Source: Actinoplanes flavus
GTDB taxonomy: Bacteria; Actinomycetota; Actinomycetes; Mycobacteriales; Micromonosporaceae
Direction: 5' to 3'
Assembly (NCBI RefSeq): GCF_017592555.1
Contig: NZ_JAGFNS010000008.1
Location: forward strand, 132,117 to 196,116
Length of the DNA: 64,000 nucleotides
The position numbers were made by a program, and so were the translations under genes. The notes below the pieces were generated by a model. The model was not told where the DNA came from, did no database searches, and saw only the letters and a program-made list of their open reading frames with translations. Positions within the stretch are counted from its first letter, which is position 1. Every line of letters starts with the position of its first letter. This document shows, piece by piece, positions 8,319 through 17,540 of this stretch.

Positions 8319-11300
8319 GTGGGAGATGCACCGCCGACCGCCGGTGCCTCCCCGTCGCGTGTCGCGCTGGAGCGGCGACTTCGCGCGTTCGAGATCGACG
8401 GTGACGCGGCGGCGATTCTCGAGCCGACCGCCGTCGCCGACGCCGTCCGGCTGTGGCACGCCACCCGCGGCGACGAGCGGGAGCGGCAGGCGGCCGCGGT
8501 GCTGACCGCGCGGCTGCACTGGCACCGCTTCCACCTGCTCGCGCCCGGCGCCGGCGAACGGGACGGGCTCACCGCCCGATCGCTCACCGGGCACCTCGAC
8601 ACGACCGCGCGCCATCTGCTCCCGCAACTGCTCGGCCCGATGCCCGGCGACCTGTTCCGCGACGGGTACGGCGGCATCACCCCCGAACGGTTGCACGACC
8701 GGGCCTCGGCGATGGTGCACGGCCGACGGACGCCGCTCACGGTCGGCACGCTCGTGTCGGCGGCCATCCTGTGGCGGGCGGCCGCCGCCGGCACCCCGGA
8801 GGACGACCCGCGTCACGCCGAGTACCTGTTCCAGTTCACCACCATGGTGCGGCCGCTCGCCGAGCGCTGCGCGGACATGGGCCTGCTGTCCGAGGCGGCC
8901 CGCGTCGGCGACATCGCGGCCGCCGCCGAGGCCGAGGTGCCGTTGCGGATCCTGCGCACCATGCACGTCGGCGTGATGCTGCTGGCGCTCTACGCCGACT
9001 CCTTCGACCCGGCCCTGCTCCCCCGCATCGTGGCGGGCAACCGTCTGGTCCTGCGGCTGATCCCCGGTGACTTCCCGGACCGGCCGACCCTGCTGCACAA
9101 CCAGGGCGACATGCTGCTCCGGTCGTACCGCCATTCGAACGACCCCGGCGAGCTGGCCGAGGCCGTCGGCGTCATGCGCGCCGCGATCGACGCTGATCCG
9201 TCCGCGTCACCCGAGCAACGCTTCGACTTCGCCGAGGCGTTGCGCCTGCTCTGCCTCGCCACCGACGACGCCGCCCTGGTAGACGAGGCCCAGCGGACGC
9301 TCGCGCTCGCGGGCGACGCGCCCAAGGTGCTGGCCGCCCGCGGCCAGGTGCTGCGGATGCTCTTCGAGCGCGACGGCGGGCCGCACCGGCTGGCCGAGGC
9401 GGTGGCCTGTGGGCGGGCCGCGGTCGAGGCCGCCACCGGCGACGACGCCCGGCACGGCGAGCACCTCCTCTATCTGAGCAGCACGCTCGACACGGTGTAC
9501 GAGAACGGCGGCGACCTCGAGGTGCTGCGCGAATCGGTACGGCTCGGGCAGCGGGCGGTCGAACTCGCGTTGCCCGGCCTGCGCGGCGGCTATCAGTCCA
9601 ACCAGGGACGCCGCCTCCAGCTGCTGTTCGAGCGCACCGGCGACACCGAGGCGCTGCGTGACGCGATCCGCCTGAGCCGGCTCGCGATCGCCGACGTGCC
9701 CGCCGGGCACGAGGACCGGCCGCGCCGGCTCAACCACCTGGCCACCAGCCTGCTGCAACTCCACCTGCGTACGGACGAGATCGGACCACTGGTGGAGGCG
9801 GTGCGGCTGGGCCGGGAGGCGGTCGCCGACGCCACGCGGGGCATGGCCCGTAACCGGTACCGCAAGAATCTGGCCAGCGCGCTGGGGCGGCTGCACGAGG
9901 TCGTCGACGATCCGGCGGCTCTCGCCGAGGCGGTCGCCGCGGTACGCTCCGCGGTCGAGGAGACGCCGGCGCACGTACCCGAATACGCGGTCTACCTGCT
10001 GACGCTGGCGAACCTCTCGACGGCCGGGGAGGCGGTCGCGATCCTCCGTACCGCGCTCGACCGCGCCGCGCCCGGTCACGCCGCCTACCCGCATCTCCAG
10101 CTCGCTCTCGCCCGGCACCTCGACGGCGCCGAGGCCGCCGAGCTCTACCGTCAGGTCGGCGACGCCCCGGCCGCGGCGCCCGCGGTACGCATCGCGGGCC
10201 ACCGGCGGGCGTCGATCCTCACCCTGATCGGCGGCGACCCGGCGACGGCCCTGGCCGACCTGGAGAACGCCGTCGCGCTGCTGCCCCTGGCCACCGCCCG
10301 GACCCTGGACCGCGCCGACCGCGAGCACCAGCTGGGCCGGTTGACCGGCCTGCCGGACCAGGCCGCCCGTACCGCGGTCGCCGCCGGCCGGCCGGACCGC
10401 GCCGTCGAGCTGCTCGAACAGACCCGCGGACTGCTCGCCGCCGAGATCTACGCGACCTCCGGCAGCGACATGGCGAGGCTGCGACAGGAGCACCCGGAGC
10501 GGGCCGCCGGCCTGGACGATCTGCGGATCCGGCTGGCGGGTCCCGATCCGGCCGACCGGGTCCGCGCACACGCGGCGTGGACCGCGCACATCGAGGAGAT
10601 CCGGCGACTCGACGGCTTCGGCGGGTTCCTCGAGCCGCCGGCCGCGCGGCGACTCGCCGCGCAGGCGTGCGAGGGCCCGGTGGTGTACCTGACCGCCGAC
10701 GCGACCGGTCGCGCCCTGGTGCTGCGCGACACCGAGGCGCCGGTCACCGTCGTTGACCTGCCCGATCTCACCGTCGACGCGGTAGCCGACCGTGTCACCG
10801 CCCTGCACCTGGCGCTGGCCGCCGATCCGGCCGGCGGCCAGGACGACCTTCACGACCTGCTCGAATGGCTGTGGGACGCGGTCGCCGGGCCGGTGCTGGA
10901 CGTCCTCGGGTTCACCGGCCCGCCGGACGGCGACTGGCCCCGGCTCTGGTGGTGCCCGGTCGGCGTGCTCGCCATGCTGCCGATCCACGCGGCCGGACAC
11001 CATCGCGACGACAGCGGGCGCACCACCGTGGACCGCGTCGTCAGCTCCTACCTGTCGACCGTCCGCAGCCTCGAACACACGCGGTCGGCCGCGCCGTCCG
11101 CCACCCGGGCGACGCTGACCGTGGCGGCGCCCGTGGTCCCCGGCTATCCGGAGCTGCCGGGCGCGGCGGCGGAGTCACGCCTGATCAGTGAGCTCGTCCC
11201 CGGCGCCCGGCGGCTGACGGACCCGACCCGCGACCGGGTGCTCGCCGCCCTGGCCGAGCACTCGGTGGCTCATTTCGCCTGCCACAGCGAGCTGCGGCTG

Positions 11301-11699
11301 GACGACCCCGGCCGTAGCCTGCTCGCCCTGCCCGATCACCGTACGGCGCCGCTGACCGTGTCCGACATCGCCGGACGCCGCTTCCCGCACGAACTCGCCT
11401 ACCTGTCGGCCTGCAGCACCGCGTTCGGCAACCCGTTGCTGGCCGACGAGGCCGTCCACATCACCGGAGCGTTTCACCTGGCCGGTTACCGGCACGTCAT
11501 CGGCACCCTCTGGCCGGCCGGCGACGCCGCCGGGTCCTGGATGGCCCGCACGTTCTTCGCCGCCCTCACCGGCGACGGCACCCACCCACCGGACACCGGC
11601 CGGGCCGCCGTGGCGCTGCACCACGCCACCCGCGATCTACGGCGGCTGTCGCTCGACGCGCCCACCCTGTGGGCCAACTTCACACACACCGGAGCCTGA
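8319..11699 (+). CDS. TPR-CHAT caspase-like protease (CATRA operon effector)
   Basis: About 1,126 residues. The N-terminal 700 residues are helical repeats of TPR type (AVRLGREAVADA, AIRLSRLAIAD). A linker (ELLEQTRGLLAAEIYAT) then leads to a C-terminal CHAT peptidase domain from about residue 780. The catalytic dyad is present: His in HFACHSE (about 989) and Cys in YLSACST (about 1032), followed by VIGTLWPAGD. CHAT domains are clan CD cysteine peptidases related to caspases and separase, used in conflict and programmed-death systems. GTG 8319 is preferred because GGAG lies 8 bases before it; the frame is open to TTG 8250. It is the first of four tightly packed genes. The target protein and trigger are unknown. 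Confidence 0.9.
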   Translation: MGDAPPTAGASPSRVALERRLRAFEIDGDAAAILEPTAVADAVRLWHATRGDERERQAAAVLTARLHWHRFHLLAPGAGERDGLTARSLTGHLDTTARHLLPQLLGPMPGDLFRDGYGGITPERLHDRASAMVHGRRTPLTVGTLVSAAILWRAAAAGTPEDDPRHAEYLFQFTTMVRPLAERCADMGLLSEAARVGDIAAAAEAEVPLRILRTMHVGVMLLALYADSFDPALLPRIVAGNRLVLRLIPGDFPDRPTLLHNQGDMLLRSYRHSNDPGELAEAVGVMRAAIDADPSASPEQRFDFAEALRLLCLATDDAALVDEAQRTLALAGDAPKVLAARGQVLRMLFERDGGPHRLAEAVACGRAAVEAATGDDARHGEHLLYLSSTLDTVYENGGDLEVLRESVRLGQRAVELALPGLRGGYQSNQGRRLQLLFERTGDTEALRDAIRLSRLAIADVPAGHEDRPRRLNHLATSLLQLHLRTDEIGPLVEAVRLGREAVADATRGMARNRYRKNLASALGRLHEVVDDPAALAEAVAAVRSAVEETPAHVPEYAVYLLTLANLSTAGEAVAILRTALDRAAPGHAAYPHLQLALARHLDGAEAAELYRQVGDAPAAAPAVRIAGHRRASILTLIGGDPATALADLENAVALLPLATARTLDRADREHQLGRLTGLPDQAARTAVAAGRPDRAVELLEQTRGLLAAEIYATSGSDMARLRQEHPERAAGLDDLRIRLAGPDPADRVRAHAAWTAHIEEIRRLDGFGGFLEPPAARRLAAQACEGPVVYLTADATGRALVLRDTEAPVTVVDLPDLTVDAVADRVTALHLALAADPAGGQDDLHDLLEWLWDAVAGPVLDVLGFTGPPDGDWPRLWWCPVGVLAMLPIHAAGHHRDDSGRTTVDRVVSSYLSTVRSLEHTRSAAPSATRATLTVAAPVVPGYPELPGAAAESRLISELVPGARRLTDPTRDRVLAALAEHSVAHFACHSELRLDDPGRSLLALPDHRTAPLTVSDIAGRRFPHELAYLSACSTAFGNPLLADEAVHITGAFHLAGYRHVIGTLWPAGDAAGSWMARTFFAALTGDGTHPPDTGRAAVALHHATRDLRRLSLDAPTLWANFTHTGA

Positions 11700-11701
11700 C
11701 C

Positions 11702-13057
11702 GTGCGACTGTCCGCCGACACGTTACGGCAGCTGAGGGCGCAAGCCGAGGCGAACCCCACCCTGCTGCCGCACTACGCACAGGCCCTGCTGGCCTTCGCC
11801 GACGAGCTGTCCAGCGCCGGCCTGCCCGATCAGGCGCTGTCGCGCTCGGCCGAAGCGGTGGCGGTCTCCCGCCGCGGCGGATCCGGACCGGAGCTCGCCG
11901 TCGCGTTGTCGAGCCACGGGAGGTTCCTGTCCGACGCCGGCCGGCACACCGAGGCCCTCGCCGCGGCGTCGGAGGCGGAGACCGTGGCCCGCGACGCCGG
12001 ACCCGGATACGAGCCGTTGCTCGCCGACGTCCTGGCCGGCCGGAGTCTGCGGCTCAGCAGACTCGGCCGGCACTCGGACGCGATCGCGCCCGCCCGGGAG
12101 GCGGTCGCCCTCCGCCGCGCGGCCGCCGAGGCCGACCCGGCGGCACGGCCCCAGCTGGCCAGGTCCCTGATCAGCTTCGCCACCGCGCTGGCCGGCCTGG
12201 ATCTGCGGGGCGAGATGCTGCCGGTCGCCACGGAGGCGGTGGCCGTCTGGGAGTCGCTGCCGCCGGACCGGCTGGACGAGCATCGCGCCGACTACGCGGT
12301 CTCCCTCACCAACCTGGGCTTCGCTCTCCACCAGTCCGGCTCCGCCGAGCAGGCGGCCGACCTCGCGAGGAGGGCCCTGGTGATCCAGCGGGAGCTGCCG
12401 GACGAGGCGCCGACCCTCGCGAAGACCCTCAACGACCTGGCCGGCTACCTGGCCGAGCAGGAGCGGTGGACCGAGGTGCTGCCGCTGGCCGAGGAGGCGG
12501 TCCGGGTGCGGCGCGGGCTGGTCACGACGAGCCCGGCCGCCTTCCGGCACGACCTGGCCGCCAGCCTGACCAACCTGGCGAGCACCCTGGCCCGTCTCGG
12601 CCGCGGCGCCGAAGGCCTCACGCACGTGCGGGAGGCGGTCGCCCTCTTCCGGGAGCTGGCCGCGGCCGAGCCGCACGCCTGGCGCGGCGAACTCGGCAAG
12701 ACGCTGCTTCAGCAGGCATCCGTGGAGAGCCGCCTGGACCGGCACGGACCCGCGCTGGCGCTCACCGCGGAGGCCGTCGGCATCCTCGAGGAGGTCGGCG
12801 ACGACCAGTTCCGGGCGTACGCGCAACGCGAATACGCCCGGGTCCGCGCGTACGCCCGCGCCGACCTGCCGGCGGCGCTCGCCGCCGCCGACCGGTCCGT
12901 CGAGATCTACACCGATCTGTACGCCCGCTCGCCCGCCGGCTACACGGTGCTGTTCCGCGACGCGCTGCTGATCAAGATCGGCACCCTGCGGGTGATGGGC
13001 CGCACCGCCGAGTCCGACGCGCTGATCCGCCGGATCCAGACCGGCCGGCTCGCCTGA
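11702..13057 (+). CDS. TPR repeat protein of CATRA operon
   Basis: 451 residues from GTG 11702, two bases after the CHAT stop, with GGAG seven bases upstream located inside the CHAT coding end. The whole chain is TPR-like: DQALSRSAEAVAVSRR, DAIAPAREAVALRRAAAE, QAADLARRALVIQRE, VLPLAEEAVRVRRG and GLTHVREAVALFREL, roughly eight repeats. No enzymatic domain or membrane segment is visible. It is probably a scaffold or sensor that binds the CHAT protein or its substrate. It ends with a TGATG overlap into the next gene, implying translational coupling. Confidence 0.87.
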   Translation: MRLSADTLRQLRAQAEANPTLLPHYAQALLAFADELSSAGLPDQALSRSAEAVAVSRRGGSGPELAVALSSHGRFLSDAGRHTEALAAASEAETVARDAGPGYEPLLADVLAGRSLRLSRLGRHSDAIAPAREAVALRRAAAEADPAARPQLARSLISFATALAGLDLRGEMLPVATEAVAVWESLPPDRLDEHRADYAVSLTNLGFALHQSGSAEQAADLARRALVIQRELPDEAPTLAKTLNDLAGYLAEQERWTEVLPLAEEAVRVRRGLVTTSPAAFRHDLAASLTNLASTLARLGRGAEGLTHVREAVALFRELAAAEPHAWRGELGKTLLQQASVESRLDRHGPALALTAEAVGILEEVGDDQFRAYAQREYARVRAYARADLPAALAAADRSVEIYTDLYARSPAGYTVLFRDALLIKIGTLRVMGRTAESDALIRRIQTGRLA

Positions 13058-13377
13058 TGAGCTCCCTGGATCTCCCCCGCCTGCTCGACGACACCGTGCG
13101 CTGGACGCACACCGCCGAGGGCTGGCGACGGATCGACGACGCGTTGCGGCTGCTCGACGGCGCGCTCGCGACCGGCGACACGGCGCGGATGCGGCAGGGC
13201 ACGACGGCGCTGATGCTCGCCGCTCCGACGCGGGCCGGCCGGGGCGTGCACACCTCGATGGGACAGCCGCCCCGGCATCCCGTTCCCCAGCCGACGCGTG
13301 ACCTGGTCAACCGGCTCCTGCACCGGCTCGGCCGGCCGACCGCCCCGGAGGACGACGGCGACGATGAGACCGCATAG
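13057..13377 (+). CDS. CATRA system-associated small protein (CATASP-like)
   Basis: 106 residues. The ATG at 13057 overlaps the preceding stop (TGATG). The N-terminal half is helical (LPRLLDDTVRWTHTAEGWRR, LRLLDGALATGDT). The second half has MLAAPTRAGRGVHTS, a proline stretch PPRHPVPQPT and the helix VNRLLHRLGRP. Size, position between the TPR and membrane genes, and the W-x3-AEGW pattern fit the small CATRA-associated family. Its role is unknown; it may be an inhibitor or chaperone of the protease. The last 14 bases overlap the next gene. Confidence 0.72.
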   Translation: MSSLDLPRLLDDTVRWTHTAEGWRRIDDALRLLDGALATGDTARMRQGTTALMLAAPTRAGRGVHTSMGQPPRHPVPQPTRDLVNRLLHRLGRPTAPEDDGDDETA

Positions 13378-14803
13378 GCCGGGACTGATCCAGCACACGT
13401 TCCTGCCGGCCGACCCGATGCCGGAGGACGCCGTCGGTTCGCTGTGGGAAGCCGCCGCGGCGCTCGGCATGGACCAGCCGATCGGGCGGTGGCCGATCGA
13501 CCCGCCCGGTCCCGGTCGACCGCCGCCGGCACGGCCGTTCACCGTCCTCGCCGGTCGCCAGCGACATCAACCGGGCGCGTTGCACCAGGCCATCCTGTAC
13601 CGCTTGGACGACGTGCTCGGCGTCAGCGTCCTGCTCGCCCCCAACGACGACCGCATCGGCTGGGATCGCCTGGACGGGCGACTGCCGGCGCCACCGGACG
13701 GCGCGATCGGGACGGTCGCCATCCGTACCGCCCTGCTCGCTCTTCCCCGGCCGTGGCTGCGCCCGGCCCTGATCGCCCGCCGGCTCGGCGTACACCCCGA
13801 CTGGGCCGGCGCCTGGTGCCGAACCGACGGCGGCGTGCTCACCTGGGAACTGCCGTCCGGCACGTGGACCCGTCGCCACCTGCTCGCCGTCACCGGCATC
13901 CGCAACGAGCCGGCCATGGACGAGTGGACCTGGGCCGGCGACCGGTCCGGCCTTCCACCGCTGACCCGCTACCTCCTGCACGCGGCGAAACTGCGTTACC
14001 AGCGGCAGGTGCTGGAGTCGAGCATGCCCAGTCTGCGCCGTGCGATCGTCCGCGCCGACGAGGGCTTCCGCGTACTCGATCAGCTGTTGAGCACCGGCGA
14101 GCCGCCGCTCGCCCAACTGCTGGCCGCCGACCGCGCCCTCACCACGGCACAGGCCGATCAGAGCGGTCTGATCACCGCGCTCGGCGACGTACGGGACATG
14201 GCACGCACCGTCCACATCGCCGACCGGAACATGACCGCGGCCCTCGCCGGGCACGTGCCCGGCGCCCCGGCCGGCCCACCGGCCCTCGACCGCGAGCACG
14301 CGACCTGGCTGCGGGAGCAACTGCGGGCCGAGGAGACGTACCTGGAGTCGGCGCACCACCGCACCCGGGAGATCAGCCGGCTCGCCGCGGCCGTCATCGA
14401 CCAGCGGCAACGCCAGCGGCAGGAGAACCTGACCCTGTTGCAGACGTCGGCCCTCGGCGCGCTGCTGATGGCCCTGGCCGCGATCCAGAGCCTGACCTAC
14501 CGGATCCCGCTGCCCGGCCCGCTGTTCGCGCCGGTGATCGCCTTCCTGGCGGCGATCGCCCTCCTGCTGCCCTCGGCGTTGCTGCGCTGGCCGGGCGGCC
14601 CGAACGCGACCCGCCGCCGCTGGCCCGTACCCGCCGGCGCCGCGCTGCTCGGCGTCACCGCCGGCTGGCTGTCCGGCACGGTGGGCTGGATCCTGGCCAC
14701 CGGCCACGGCGCCCCGCCCACCTGGTCAGCGATCTACTCGGCCGCCACCGGAGTCGTCTTCGCCGCCGTGGCGCTCGCCGGTGGGCGTCGCGCGGCGGCG
14801 TAG
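13364..14803 (+). CDS. CATRA conflict-system membrane protein
   Basis: 479 residues from ATG 13364, overlapping the previous gene by 14 bases. The start IQHTFLPADP leads into an alpha/beta N-terminal domain (PFTVLAGRQR, DDVLGVSVLLAPND, WTWAGDRSGLP). A long helical segment follows (KLRYQRQVLESSMPSLRR to VIDQRQRQRQENL). Four membrane helices end the chain: LGALLMALAAIQSL, FAPVIAFLAAIALLLP, AGAALLGVTAGWLSG and GVVFAAVALAGG. This is the architecture of CASPASE/TPR-repeat-associated proteins of predicted conflict systems. It probably anchors the complex at the membrane or acts as the membrane-disrupting end point. Its last 78 bases overlap the convergent molybdopterin enzyme gene. Confidence 0.83.
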   Translation: MRPHRPGLIQHTFLPADPMPEDAVGSLWEAAAALGMDQPIGRWPIDPPGPGRPPPARPFTVLAGRQRHQPGALHQAILYRLDDVLGVSVLLAPNDDRIGWDRLDGRLPAPPDGAIGTVAIRTALLALPRPWLRPALIARRLGVHPDWAGAWCRTDGGVLTWELPSGTWTRRHLLAVTGIRNEPAMDEWTWAGDRSGLPPLTRYLLHAAKLRYQRQVLESSMPSLRRAIVRADEGFRVLDQLLSTGEPPLAQLLAADRALTTAQADQSGLITALGDVRDMARTVHIADRNMTAALAGHVPGAPAGPPALDREHATWLREQLRAEETYLESAHHRTREISRLAAAVIDQRQRQRQENLTLLQTSALGALLMALAAIQSLTYRIPLPGPLFAPVIAFLAAIALLLPSALLRWPGGPNATRRRWPVPAGAALLGVTAGWLSGTVGWILATGHGAPPTWSAIYSAATGVVFAAVALAGGRRAAA

Positions 14804-15448
14804 TGACCGCTCGGCCAGGTACGCGGTCGGGCCGATCACCAGCCGGTACGGCAGCCGCAGCAGCCGGCCCGGCAGTCTCGGATGCCGTTCCTCGAAGGCG
14901 ACCCGGGCCCGCGGGTGTTCCTTCGGATCGGCGCGCGGCTCGCCGGTCAGCAGGTCGACGGCGACCAGATGCTTGACACTCTTGTACCCGTACTGGCCCG
15001 GCGCCACCAGCCGCAGTGGCGCGCCGTGCCGTTCGTCGAGGGCGGCCCCGTTGAGCCTCGTCGCAATCAGCACGTCCGGGGCGACGGCATCCGGCCACAC
15101 GAACACCGCCCGCCACCGGTCCCCGCCACCGGCCACCAGGTACGGCGTTTCGGGCACGCCCACCGCGGCGAGGACGTCCCGCAGCGGCACACCCGTCCAG
15201 GTCAGGCCGGTCACCGACCAGGTGGTGACGCAGTGGAAGTCGGCCGTGTGGTCACGCGGCCCGAGAGCCTCCAGATCCCGGGCGGACAGCACCGCGACCG
15301 GCTCGCCGTCGCGCCGGATCTCCAACCGGGGCTCGACCGGCATCACCGGCGGAGGAAGACAGGGCCGGTCGCTGAACCGGGGCATCTCGCTGAGCAGACG
15401 CTGGCCCGGCGGAAGTCCCCCGGCCCGCCGCGGCCAGTAGCGCATCAT
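14726..15448 (-). CDS. Molybdopterin-dependent oxidoreductase (sulfite-oxidase fold, YedY-like)
   Basis: 240 residues of the oxidoreductase molybdopterin-binding domain. The molybdenum-ligating cysteine sits in ADFHCVTTWSV, followed by GLTWTGVPLRDVL, GAPLRLVAPGQYGYKSVK and the strand HLVAVDLLTGEP. No twin-arginine signal is visible at the N-terminus, so it may act in the cytoplasm or ride with a partner. The start codon overlaps the stop of the upstream DUF1028 gene (ATGA), so the two are co-translated. The physiological substrate is unknown. Confidence 0.85.
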   Translation of the reverse strand: MMRYWPRRAGGLPPGQRLLSEMPRFSDRPCLPPPVMPVEPRLEIRRDGEPVAVLSARDLEALGPRDHTADFHCVTTWSVTGLTWTGVPLRDVLAAVGVPETPYLVAGGGDRWRAVFVWPDAVAPDVLIATRLNGAALDERHGAPLRLVAPGQYGYKSVKHLVAVDLLTGEPRADPKEHPRARVAFEERHPRLPGRLLRLPYRLVIGPTAYLAERSLRRRATPTGERHGGEDDSGGGRVDR

Positions 15449-16293
15449 GCGGCGCCTCCTTGGTCCGACGACCGCAGCTGTGCCAGCACCAGCGGGTCGA
15501 TCGCGCCGGGGACGACACGTTCCTCCAGGTTCTCGATACCGGCCCAGCCCGCCAGCGCCTCATCCAGGTCCGGGTCGCCGTGACCGGCCTTCGCGAGCCG
15601 GGCCCGCACCTCGTCGCCGATCGCCCCGGTCAGCGGGATCAGCGTCGCCGGATCGGGCCGCTCGAAGTAGAGCGTGTGCAGCTCCAGCAGCCGGCCCAGT
15701 TCGGCCACCGGATCCGGGTGGTCGTCGACCCGCAGGTCGGCGAGGACGTCACTGGTCCCGCCGTACCCCATGCCTTTGGCCACGACGAGCAGCGCGGCGC
15801 TCTGCCGCCCCCGCCGGTCGCCGCCGGCCTGATCGCCGGCGCGCAGCGCCTCGAGCAGCCGGTACGGAAACCGCGGCTGGTCCGCGCCGGCCAGCCAGGC
15901 GGCCTCCATGTCGGCGACGACCCGCGGTCCGGCCAGCATGTTGCCCTGGATGGCGTAGCCGTCGCCGGCCGTGCCGCCCGCCCACGGGTGGCACTGGTCG
16001 CCGGTGAACGTGGCGCCGGGCCCGTCCGCGCCGACGACGCCGACCTGCCGGTGGCCGACCGGGCCGGTGTCGCCGGCGATCAGCGCCGCCACGGTGGCGG
16101 TCGCCGGAACGCCGGTGCCGAGCAGCGCGAGCGCCTGCGGCCGGTAGGCGAGGTTCGCATACGACTGGGTGGCGACCGCGCCGACATCGGCGAGGGCCGC
16201 CGGGACGGCCGCTCCGGCCCCGAGGAACCTACTCGCCACGGCGACGCCGAGGGTGGTGCCGTCGGCGGACCGGGCAACGATCGAGAACGTCAT
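15445..16293 (-). CDS. DUF1028 family protein (Ntn-hydrolase-like)
   Basis: 282 residues starting MTFSIVARS, the typical DUF1028 opening, with GVAVASRFLGAGAAVP, VATQSYANLAYRPQ, the central YAIQGNMLAGP and RQSAALLVVAKGMGYGG. The family resembles N-terminal-nucleophile hydrolases; its reaction is not established. A longer open frame extends to 16473, but homology begins at MTFS, so the start at 16293 is chosen. It overlaps the molybdopterin gene by four bases. A C-terminal extension (IGDEVRARLAKAGHGDPDLDE) resembles the peptidoglycan-binding-like tail found in some members. Confidence 0.86.
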   Translation of the reverse strand: MTFSIVARSADGTTLGVAVASRFLGAGAAVPAALADVGAVATQSYANLAYRPQALALLGTGVPATATVAALIAGDTGPVGHRQVGVVGADGPGATFTGDQCHPWAGGTAGDGYAIQGNMLAGPRVVADMEAAWLAGADQPRFPYRLLEALRAGDQAGGDRRGRQSAALLVVAKGMGYGGTSDVLADLRVDDHPDPVAELGRLLELHTLYFERPDPATLIPLTGAIGDEVRARLAKAGHGDPDLDEALAGWAGIENLEERVVPGAIDPLVLAQLRSSDQGGAA

Positions 16294-16316
16294 GCCCCGA
16301 CCGTAGCGGGGCCGCG

Positions 16317-17126
16317 TCAGGAGACGGCGCCGAGCAGGACCACCGAACCGACGCCCAGCGCCAGCATCAGCCACACCACACCGGCCTCCGCCGGGGAGCC
16401 GGTCCGGAACCTCGCCCAGCGCGGCGCGCCGACCGGTGTCCATCGGCAGCCGCGGATGCGCAACGGCCACCACAGCGGCACCGCCGAGAAGGTGAGCGCG
16501 TCACCGAGCGAGTGGGCCAGCCAGCCCCAGGTCACGGCCAGTCCCACCCACCACACGGCCACTCCGGCGGGGATCACCGCGGCGGCCAGGACGGCGCCCG
16601 CCGCACCGACCAGCAGCGCCCCCACCGCGGCCGTGAAACGCGGGGCGATCCGGCGGAAACGGCTCGGCAGGATCAGGTCGCCGACCCGCGCCCGGGTACG
16701 CGTGGACAGGGCGGTGTGCGCGGCCAGCCACACCGAGAACCCGATGATCCACAGGACGGCGGCGCGGCCCGCCCACACGCACACCCCGGCGGCGACCAGC
16801 CCGGCCACGGCCGCGCCGAGGGCCGTGTGGGTGACCGCCCGGTGCCCGCCGCGCGGCGGTCCCGCCGAACAGTGCCCGCACGACGCGGTACGCAGGGCGC
16901 CGGCCGCCCGGGACACCCCACCGGCCAGCATCCGGGTCAGGTGGCCCACCGAGTGGGCGATCGTGGACTTCGGGTGGTCGACGTCGGGGGCCAGGGCCAT
17001 GCCGGTGGCGATCGCGGTCCCGAACACGACGGCCGCCGGGGCGGGCGCGGCGCCGGCCGCGGTCAGGGCCGCACATCCGGCCAGCCAGCCCACCGCGCCG
17101 GAGAGCGCGTGCGACCGGCCCATCAT
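16317..17126 (-). CDS. YdjM-like membrane-bound metal-dependent hydrolase
   Basis: 269 residues with about six membrane segments. The family's His/Asp motifs are in order: GRSHALSG at the start, APDVDHPKST, HRAVTHT, and AHSLGDALTFSAVPLWWP near the end. Members (formerly DUF457) are inner-membrane proteins predicted to bind metal; E. coli YdjM is LexA-controlled. No LexA box was recognised upstream here. A cysteine pair (TASCGHC) in the first loop is unusual and might add a redox or metal site. Confidence 0.85.
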   Translation of the reverse strand: MMGRSHALSGAVGWLAGCAALTAAGAAPAPAAVVFGTAIATGMALAPDVDHPKSTIAHSVGHLTRMLAGGVSRAAGALRTASCGHCSAGPPRGGHRAVTHTALGAAVAGLVAAGVCVWAGRAAVLWIIGFSVWLAAHTALSTRTRARVGDLILPSRFRRIAPRFTAAVGALLVGAAGAVLAAAVIPAGVAVWWVGLAVTWGWLAHSLGDALTFSAVPLWWPLRIRGCRWTPVGAPRWARFRTGSPAEAGVVWLMLALGVGSVVLLGAVS

Positions 17127-17236
17127 CGGCTGCTCACCATCCCAGCATCACCGGGGCACGCAAATCCTGATTGGCGCCGGGCTTCGGTGGGCATGTCCTC
17201 ACCAGACCCACAAGTGACAGGTACGGAAGGGCAGCC

Positions 17237-17455
17237 ATGACCACCTACGACAGCACTGTCGCCACCCCGGAGCAGACGACCGGTTCGCGGGTCAAGCAGG
17301 CCGGACAGGTGGTGCGCAAGCGCCCCGGCGTCGTCTCGGCCGCCGCGCTCGCACTCGCCGCCGTCACCGCGACCGGCGTGATCGGTGGCCGCAAGGTGGC
17401 GCAGGCCCGCCGCCCGCGCAGCCGCTGGCAGCGCCTGCTGGACCGCGTCCGCTGA
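17237..17455 (+). CDS. Small single-pass membrane protein
   Basis: 72 residues from ATG 17237 with Shine-Dalgarno GGAAGG six bases upstream. A polar N-terminus (MTTYDSTVATPEQTTG) and basic stretch (VKQAGQVVRKRPG) precede one hydrophobic helix (VVSAAALALAAVTATGVIGG). The C-terminus is strongly basic (ARRPRSRWQRLLDRVR). The likely topology keeps the basic tail in the cytoplasm. No family recognised. A hairpin at 17471-17502 follows. Confidence 0.68.
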   Translation: MTTYDSTVATPEQTTGSRVKQAGQVVRKRPGVVSAAALALAAVTATGVIGGRKVAQARRPRSRWQRLLDRVR

Positions 17456-17470
17456 CACCGTCGGGAGAAC

Positions 17471-17502
17471 GCGCCCGGTTCCGCACCCCGCGGGCCGGGC
17501 GC
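17471..17502. terminator. Bidirectional hairpin terminator
   Basis: Perfect 8-base inverted repeat GCGCCCGG / CCGGGCGC with a 16-base loop, between convergent genes ending at 17455 (+) and 17541 (-). There is no U-tract, as is common in high-GC genomes. Confidence 0.5.
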
Positions 17503-17540
17503 GAGCCGGCACCCCGATCGGCGAGTCGCCGGGCGGACCG

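Noticed and set aside
9207..11078. 623-codon minus-strand frame inside the CHAT gene
   Set aside because: Shadow frame with random composition; the plus strand encodes TPR and CHAT motifs.
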